In this document: positions 1 to 3,966 of the stretch, piece after piece
How positions within the stretch are numbered: the first letter of the stretch is position 1
How the letters are laid out: each line of letters begins with the position of its first letter
Origin: Pseudomonadales bacterium
GTDB taxonomy: Bacteria > Pseudomonadota > Gammaproteobacteria > Pseudomonadales > Azotimanducaceae
Length of the DNA stretch: 6,826 nt
Assembly (NCBI GenBank): GCA_028822125.1
Contig: JAPKEK010000117.1
Coordinates: 1 to 6,826 of the forward strand
Direction: 5' to 3'
Notes under the pieces: model-generated
Told to the model about the DNA's origin: nothing
The model's database searches: none
The model's input: only the letters and a program-made list of their open reading frames with translations
Program-made: the position numbers and the translations under genes

Positions 1-347
1 GCAAAGGCATAATCCCGGGCGGCTTTCACCGCCATGGTAATCGAATCTGTGCCGCCGGAGGTGATATTGCCCGTGGATCCTTCAGGGCCGTGCAGCAGCC
101 AAAGGCCCATGTCGACCACATCGCGCTCCATCTGCATCAGCGACGGAAATGCTGCCGGCCCCAGGCCGTTTTCAGACATATACAGCGTGTAAGCTTCCTT
201 CTGGACACGAGCAACGTCTTCACCTGCATTGAATACATAAACGGCAGTCTTGCCTTCCCTCCATTTGGCATCACCCTGGCCCCGGGCAATCATATCCGGC
301 TGCAAGGTCTCCCAGGGCGTTCCCTTTGCTGGCATGGGCAATGGCAT
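1..347 (-). CDS. Sphingosine-1-phosphate lyase-like PLP-dependent lyase, N-terminal part (3' end outside window)
   Basis: Group II pyridoxal-phosphate decarboxylase-superfamily protein, 115 residues visible, running off the left edge. Family members of the sphingosine-1-phosphate lyase branch cleave phosphorylated long-chain bases to a fatty aldehyde and phosphoethanolamine. Seen directly: a GKTAVYVFNAGED segment (residues 32-44), FPSLMQMERDVV (67-78) and the phosphate-binding stretch GNITSGGTDSITMAVKAARD (93-112), which closely matches the N-terminal half of the S1P-lyase cofactor fold (CVTSGGTESI...KAYRD in eukaryotic enzymes as I recall them). The PLP lysine lies beyond the window. There is no N-terminal membrane anchor as in eukaryotic enzymes, so a cytosolic protein is expected. 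The ATG at 347 is chosen for its GGAGG eight bases upstream; an in-frame ATG four codons later lacks this. Divergent from the hydrolase at 565. Superfamily is secure; the substrate is inferred, and a glutamate/aromatic decarboxylase-like role remains possible. Confidence 0.85.
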   Translation of the reverse strand, partial: MPLPMPAKGTPWETLQPDMIARGQGDAKWREGKTAVYVFNAGEDVARVQKEAYTLYMSENGLGPAAFPSLMQMERDVVDMGLWLLHGPEGSTGNITSGGTDSITMAVKAARDYAF

Positions 348-355
348 GAGTAAAT

Positions 356-360
356 CCTCC
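356..360 (-). promoter_or_regulatory. Strong Shine-Dalgarno (GGAGG) of the S1P-lyase-like gene
   Basis: GGAGG on the minus strand, eight bases before the ATG at 347-345. It decides the start of the lyase-like gene. Confidence 0.75.
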
Positions 361-375
361 TGGACAGATATATTG

Positions 376-381
376 ATCATA
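376..381 (-). promoter_or_regulatory. Possible -10 element (TATGAT) for the S1P-lyase-like gene
   Basis: Minus-strand TATGAT, one mismatch to TATAAT, would place transcription start near 369 and give a leader of about 20 bases. No convincing -35 lies 16-18 bases upstream, so this is only a candidate. Confidence 0.2.
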
Positions 382-463
382 ACCTGCCAAGACGCCAATG
401 AACCAGATCTTCGCCACCCGTACCCGCGCATCTGCGCTGGTCGGCGCAACCTGCAGCAGATAA

Positions 464-493
464 TTGCAACACCCAATGCAAACAGGGTTTAAT
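464..493 (+). promoter_or_regulatory. Candidate sigma-70 promoter for the exported alpha/beta hydrolase
   Basis: TTGCAA at 464-469 (4/6 to consensus) and TTTAAT at 488-493 (5/6) are separated by 18 bases on the plus strand. Start would fall near 500, giving a leader of about 65 bases before the ATG at 565. Found by eye; the rest of the divergent 348-564 region shows no other strong element. A short inverted repeat (TTGCA at 464-468, TGCAA at 477-481) overlaps the -35. Confidence 0.3.
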
Positions 494-564
494 GAGCCGT
501 TTTTGAACCTGTCGGTGAGTTCCACCGCACCTGCTGCAATCGCTTGGCAATATAGGCTCTTACT

Positions 565-1503
565 ATGAATATCCAGAAACCAACCAAACTGATCAGCACC
601 CTGCTCTTGGCTATACTGGTCAGTTATGGTTCCATGACACTAGCCGATTACTCGCGCAGCTACATGGACTCGCATCCCATGAACCACATCAACACGGATG
701 GCGTCGAGATTGCCTATCAAGTGCTCGGCCCAGAGGATGCGGAGACGGCTGTTTTAGTCATGGGTCTGGGCGCCTCACACACGCTCTGGGGAGACGATTT
801 TGTTCGCGGCATTATCGCTGCCGGCTACCGGGTCGTATTGATCGATAATAGAGACACCGGCGAATCCATTAAATACCCTGAAAAGGATAATCCAGTGCTG
901 TGGTGGCAACTGCTCAAATACCGCTTAGGCATGAATGTTTCCACCACTTATCAGCTCAGCGATATGGCCGGGGATATCATTGATGTCATGGATGCACTGG
1001 AAATTGACCGGGCTCATCTAATTGGCGCATCCATGGGCGGCATGATCGCCCAGGAGATTGCAGCAGAGCATCCACAGCGGACCCAAACCCTGGTGTCTAT
1101 CATGTCCACTACTTGGGCAGAGCATCTTCCTCGACCCGGCAGACAATCCACCGATGCCATCCGCAGCATGGCTGACAATGAGGATAAAGATGCCAAACGC
1201 GCCGAGTTCATGAAAAAAATGGGCTTCCACGCTGCGGCAATTCCCCGACAGGTGATGGCCATACTACGGGCTGGTGACCGTTCTGAAGCCGTCAAAACCA
1301 TTACTACACCAACCCTGGTTATCCATGGCCGGGATGACCCGCTGCTTACGGTAGAACATGGCGAGCACACGGCAGAACTGATCCGCGATTCCAGGCTAGT
1401 GATCTTTGAGGGTATGGGCCATAACATGCCTGATACAGTCCGGCCAGACATCCTGCGAGAAATTGGCAAACACCTGAGCAGCAATCCTATCGCTGGACTC
1501 TGA
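565..1503 (+). CDS. Exported alpha/beta hydrolase (esterase/lipase-like), signal peptide
   Basis: 312-residue alpha/beta-hydrolase-fold protein, probably a serine esterase or lipase-like enzyme acting in the periplasm. Seen: an N-terminus with lysines, a hydrophobic core (about residues 9-21) and a likely cleavage after TLA at 27; an oxyanion-region segment MGLGASHTLW (66-75); the strand-helix motif IDNRDTGES (93-101); the nucleophile elbow GASMGG with Ser156; an acid loop HGRDDPL with Asp258 the probable triad acid; and GMGHNMP with His286. Triad order and spacing are complete and length is normal. The layout recalls the aclacinomycin-methylesterase/RdmC-like branch, whose members are diverse, so no substrate is proposed. 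The start has a weak AGG (554-556) eight bases upstream, and starting later would remove the signal peptide. It is a single gene, divergent from the lyase and convergent with the desaturase. Fold and triad are confident; export is fairly confident; reaction unknown. Confidence 0.9.
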   Translation: MNIQKPTKLISTLLLAILVSYGSMTLADYSRSYMDSHPMNHINTDGVEIAYQVLGPEDAETAVLVMGLGASHTLWGDDFVRGIIAAGYRVVLIDNRDTGESIKYPEKDNPVLWWQLLKYRLGMNVSTTYQLSDMAGDIIDVMDALEIDRAHLIGASMGGMIAQEIAAEHPQRTQTLVSIMSTTWAEHLPRPGRQSTDAIRSMADNEDKDAKRAEFMKKMGFHAAAIPRQVMAILRAGDRSEAVKTITTPTLVIHGRDDPLLTVEHGEHTAELIRDSRLVIFEGMGHNMPDTVRPDILREIGKHLSSNPIAGL

Positions 1504-1507
1504 TGGC

Positions 1508-1520
1508 CGAGGGCCCCTCG
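1508..1520. terminator. Short GC-rich hairpin in the convergent gap (weak terminator candidate)
   Basis: CGAGG/CCTCG arms (1508-1512 and 1516-1520) enclose a GCC loop just after the stop of the exported hydrolase. No T-tract follows on either strand, so intrinsic termination is doubtful. The rest of the 1504-1597 gap between the two convergent genes shows nothing else recognisable. Confidence 0.25.
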
Positions 1521-1597
1521 CATTCTGCCGAGTGGCTGCCCTTGATTGCTTCTACCAGCAACCGCTGGAACGATCCCAGAAGATAAAACTGAATCCG

Positions 1598-2467
1598 CTA
1601 CATACCGCCTAAATCGCAGCCTTTCCGTGCCAAGATCGGTCTGAGCTCACGATAAGCCGCCGGTGTCAGGCTGAGCGGGATTCTCGGGTAGAGATGGTGC
1701 ACGATGTGATACTGCATGCCCATGGACCAGAGGTTACCTATCGCACTCTTAAATGCCCGAGTCTGCCCATATCGACTCTGCTTTACGCCCGGGTAATGGG
1801 GTGCCCAGCTCAGGTAGTACTGAATGTAGGTAGTGGCAATCTGCCTGGGTAGCCACCACAGCAGCACGGCTTCGATGGCATATCCACTCCAGGCCATGGC
1901 AAACAGCACCGTTAAATAAATCAACTGAAACACCAGGGCATCAATCAATATATGCGACTTTCCGATGCGCTGGAGCGCATCGGCATAGGCAGCGTTACTG
2001 GTCGATCCAGGCTGCCGGTTCATCAGGCTGCGCGAGAAAAAATCTTTATTAGAATGGGCATGGACCGGATAATCCGGGTCCAGCGCCGGCTCATTGGTAT
2101 GGGCATGATGCTCAAGATGGGTGTGCTTGAGCACCCGGTAAGGTGTGCCCAAAGGGATGGGTGACAACTGCCCTACCAGTTCGTTTAACCAGCGCAGACG
2201 GCTCCCCTGCCGGCCAATAATATTGTGCTGTGCCTCATGCGACGGCAGGTAACACAGCATCACATTCAACACAGCAATGGGAAAGGCCAGCCACAATGGC
2301 ATAAACCCGAGTATTACCAGAGGAAACAGCGACAGCCAGACCAGTAGGTTAATCAGGCCCCAGGCAACAGCGCCCCAGGGAACAATACGCATGTACTTGC
2401 CGGCGATGCGTCGCTCCAGGGCATCGAGTTCGTCCTCACTGAGACTATCAAGGTCAACGGTACTCAT
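1598..2467 (-). CDS. Membrane di-iron fatty acid desaturase / carotenoid-hydroxylase-like protein
   Basis: Integral membrane oxygenase of the fatty-acid-desaturase superfamily (PF00487 type), 289 residues. Such enzymes use a histidine-bound di-iron centre and O2 to desaturate or hydroxylate lipids on the cytoplasmic face of the inner membrane. All three histidine boxes are visible: HEAQH (His77, His81), HTHLEHH (His115, His117, His120, His121) followed by HTNEPALDPDYP, and QYHIVHH (His254, His257, His258). An extra WAPHYPG (His224) precedes box three. Hydrophobic spans lie at about 30-75 and 175-210. The HHAHTN...DPD context also recalls CrtR-type beta-carotene hydroxylases, so acyl chain and carotenoid substrates both remain possible. 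A GTG four codons earlier (2479) is in frame, but the ATG at 2467 is preferred because it overlaps the upstream stop as ATGA. The acidic N-terminus (about residues 4-20) is cytoplasmic-looking. Family is secure; substrate is not. Confidence 0.92.
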   Translation of the reverse strand: MSTVDLDSLSEDELDALERRIAGKYMRIVPWGAVAWGLINLLVWLSLFPLVILGFMPLWLAFPIAVLNVMLCYLPSHEAQHNIIGRQGSRLRWLNELVGQLSPIPLGTPYRVLKHTHLEHHAHTNEPALDPDYPVHAHSNKDFFSRSLMNRQPGSTSNAAYADALQRIGKSHILIDALVFQLIYLTVLFAMAWSGYAIEAVLLWWLPRQIATTYIQYYLSWAPHYPGVKQSRYGQTRAFKSAIGNLWSMGMQYHIVHHLYPRIPLSLTPAAYRELRPILARKGCDLGGM

Positions 2468-2658
2468 GGTTTGATCCACACCCAGCTACCGCGCAGCTGG
2501 GCGATAAGCCCGAGCTGCGCGCCGATGAACAAACCCACCCAAATGTCAGGAACGCCGACCACGGATAAGCCGACAAATGCCATTATCTGGGCTATGAGCG
2601 GCGCCAGCAGGCCAATGCCGAAGGCGATGGGTGAAAACAGGAATCCGATGATTTTCAT
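2464..2658 (-). CDS. Small two-helix membrane protein coupled to the desaturase
   Basis: 64-residue very hydrophobic protein that I do not recognise. Two membrane segments are visible, about residues 4-31 and 38-54, separated by a short VGVPDIW turn. The C-terminus (RGSWVWIKP) is basic and tryptophan-rich. There are no cysteines, histidines or catalytic-looking residues. It is probably a real gene: it has an AAGGA upstream, and its TGA stop (2466-2464) overlaps the ATG of the desaturase by four bases, the classic arrangement for translational coupling. The context suggests a partner, assembly factor or stabiliser of the desaturase in the membrane, but this is inference from position only. The plus-strand reading over the same bases has no membrane pattern or ribosome site and is taken as a shadow. 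Confidence 0.75.
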   Translation of the reverse strand: MKIIGFLFSPIAFGIGLLAPLIAQIMAFVGLSVVGVPDIWVGLFIGAQLGLIAQLRGSWVWIKP

Positions 2659-2669
2659 AATTCATTCTT

Positions 2670-2674
2670 TCCTT
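2670..2674 (-). promoter_or_regulatory. Shine-Dalgarno (AAGGA) of the small membrane protein
   Basis: AAGGA on the minus strand, 11 bases before the ATG at 2658. Spacing is slightly long but usable, and it supports this start for the two-gene unit. Confidence 0.5.
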
Positions 2675-2754
2675 ATTTCTACTGGAGCCAACAAGATCAT
2701 GGACCAGCCTCGCCTACAAACATACCCACTAAACAGCAGACTACGTTCTACTTT

Positions 2755-2785
2755 ATGATAGTCAGACTCACCAAAGTATTATCAA
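2755..2785 (-). promoter_or_regulatory. Candidate promoter for the membrane protein-desaturase pair
   Basis: Minus-strand TTGATA (2785-2780) and TATCAT (2760-2755) each match sigma-70 consensus at 5/6. The 19-base spacer is longer than the optimal 17. It lies in the 135-bp gap after the epoxide hydrolase stop; no terminator hairpin is seen there, so read-through from the upstream gene is also possible. Confidence 0.35.
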
Positions 2786-2793
2786 TTGCGCTT

Positions 2794-3756
2794 CTATACG
2801 CTTCTTAAGAACCCGAGAATAGCAACATTAGTCGCCGGTGGTGCTTCCTGCTGAACCCAATGACCCATTTTGGGAACCAGGGTCACTTCTCTGAGATCGG
2901 TCATGACCGGTTTCATCATCGATATGATGGCTTCCTGGCTGGCACCCCCTATGACAACATCAGCAGCGCCAGATATAAAGGCCGACGGAATCTGTATTAC
3001 CGGGTCCAGATCTGCGGTTAAATCCCAGTTAGTATCAAAATTGCGGTAATAGTTAACGCCACCGCGAAAACCGCTCCGCGTGAATTCACTCACGTAGTAA
3101 TCAAGATCGGCCTCGGTGAGCCAGTCAGGGCGCGCAAGCGGCGCACCGAGACGATCGATCCAACCGCCAGCAGAGCGTTTTGGATCAGTCACTACTGCCG
3201 GCGAGCGTGGTGTATCAGGGGAAGCATACAGGCGTGACAATACGCCCCTGGGATCGCTGTCATACTCAGCCTCGGCCACGCCACCCGTCTCGTTGTGGTA
3301 AAGGATATAAAAGAAATTGTCACCCATGGCGGCCCTGAAACTGTCCAGGGGCGCCACTTTAGCCCGCCCGCCATACGGCACGCTCATGCCAATGACGCCA
3401 TTGAAACGATCAGGATGAAACAGCGCTGCATGCCAGACCACCATGGAGCCCCAGTCGTGACCTATAATGGTGGCTTTCGATTCTGCGAAGTGATCAACAA
3501 TACCCACCACATCTGCGGCAAGTTTATCGATGCGGTACTCAGCTGGGTCTGCGGGCGCGCTGGAGTCACCATAGCCTCTCATATCAGGTGCAACGGCGTG
3601 GTAACCCTGCTCTGCCAGCGCTGATAGCTGATGTCGCCAGGAATACCAGGATTCAGGCCAGCCATGGATTAATAAAACCAGTGGGCCTTCGCCTGCTTCA
3701 GCAAGGCGCATGCTGATGCCGTTAGTCTGAATGTGACTGAACTTAATATCGTTCAT
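2794..3756 (-). CDS. Epoxide hydrolase-type alpha/beta hydrolase
   Basis: 320-residue soluble alpha/beta hydrolase of the epoxide hydrolase branch, which opens epoxides to vicinal diols through an aspartyl-ester intermediate. The whole diagnostic set is visible: oxyanion motif HGWPES (31-36); DMRGYGDS (58-65); nucleophile GHDWG with Asp101 instead of serine; cap-domain tyrosines Tyr150 (in NFFYILY) and Tyr237 (in NYYRNF), matching the two tyrosines that activate the epoxide in mammalian soluble enzyme; acid Asp266 (in SGAADV); and base His299 (in KMGHWVQQE). There is no signal peptide, so it is cytoplasmic. Haloalkane dehalogenases share the Asp nucleophile but lack the tyrosine pair and normally place Trp differently, so epoxide hydrolase is favoured. 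The start at 3756 has a GGA nine bases upstream. It is same-strand with the desaturase pair downstream (135 bp) and the large haem protein upstream (210 bp). Substrate unknown. Confidence 0.93.
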   Translation of the reverse strand: MNDIKFSHIQTNGISMRLAEAGEGPLVLLIHGWPESWYSWRHQLSALAEQGYHAVAPDMRGYGDSSAPADPAEYRIDKLAADVVGIVDHFAESKATIIGHDWGSMVVWHAALFHPDRFNGVIGMSVPYGGRAKVAPLDSFRAAMGDNFFYILYHNETGGVAEAEYDSDPRGVLSRLYASPDTPRSPAVVTDPKRSAGGWIDRLGAPLARPDWLTEADLDYYVSEFTRSGFRGGVNYYRNFDTNWDLTADLDPVIQIPSAFISGAADVVIGGASQEAIISMMKPVMTDLREVTLVPKMGHWVQQEAPPATNVAILGFLRSV

Positions 3757-3819
3757 GCTACAGATTCCATAAAGTAAATTCCCATGCTAACACAGTGCTC
3801 CGGCACAGGACATATCAAT

Positions 3820-3836
3820 TTAACTTTGTTAACTTT
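3820..3836. repeat. Tandem direct repeat TTAACTTT-G-TTAACTTT upstream of the epoxide hydrolase
   Basis: Two identical 8-base copies (3820-3827, 3829-3836) with a one-base spacer, giving a 9-base period, in an AT-rich patch 64-80 bases before the epoxide hydrolase start. The junction also contains the palindrome GTTAAC. It could be an operator or a promoter-proximal AT element; no protein is assigned. On the minus strand TTGGAG followed 16 bases later by TAAATT overlaps it as a weak promoter-like pair. Confidence 0.4.
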
Positions 3837-3849
3837 AGCTCCAACGACA

Positions 3850-3881
3850 GCAGCCTGCTACCTGGCACCACGCCAGGCTGC
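3850..3881. repeat. Two mutually exclusive inverted repeats after the large haem gene
   Basis: CCTGGC (3861-3866) pairs perfectly with GCCAGG (3872-3877) around a five-base loop. An alternative 8-bp stem pairs 3850-3857 with 3874-3881 across a 16-base loop. The two share 3874-3877, so only one can form. They lie about 85-115 bases past the stop of the large gene on its own strand. No T-tract follows, so this is not a typical intrinsic terminator; it could still stabilise the 3' end of the mRNA. The remaining 3757-3966 gap shows no convincing gene. Confidence 0.4.
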
Positions 3882-3966
3882 ATACACCAGTACAATGGCC
3901 CACAATGGGTTGCACTCACTGGCCAGGTCTCATAGATCCAGTTCAAAAAAGTGTCATGCCAAGTAG

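Noticed and set aside
271..525. 84-codon minus-strand open frame spanning the divergent intergenic region
   Set aside because: It overlaps the start of the S1P-lyase-like gene in another frame on the same strand. The lyase has the better ribosome site and a clear family match, while this frame shows no recognisable motif.
1014..1523. 169-codon minus-strand open frame inside the exported hydrolase gene
   Set aside because: Antisense shadow of a gene with a complete catalytic triad; its composition (Ser/Arg/Met-rich) is typical of a shadow frame.
3753..3770. Five-codon minicistron (ATG GAA TCT GTA GCA TGA) whose stop overlaps the epoxide hydrolase start
   Set aside because: No ribosome site precedes it and such a short frame can arise by chance; a leader-peptide role is not supported.
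3784..3966. 60-codon plus-strand open frame in the gap before the epoxide hydrolase
   Set aside because: No Shine-Dalgarno, no recognisable protein pattern, and it runs through the repeat and hairpin sequences.
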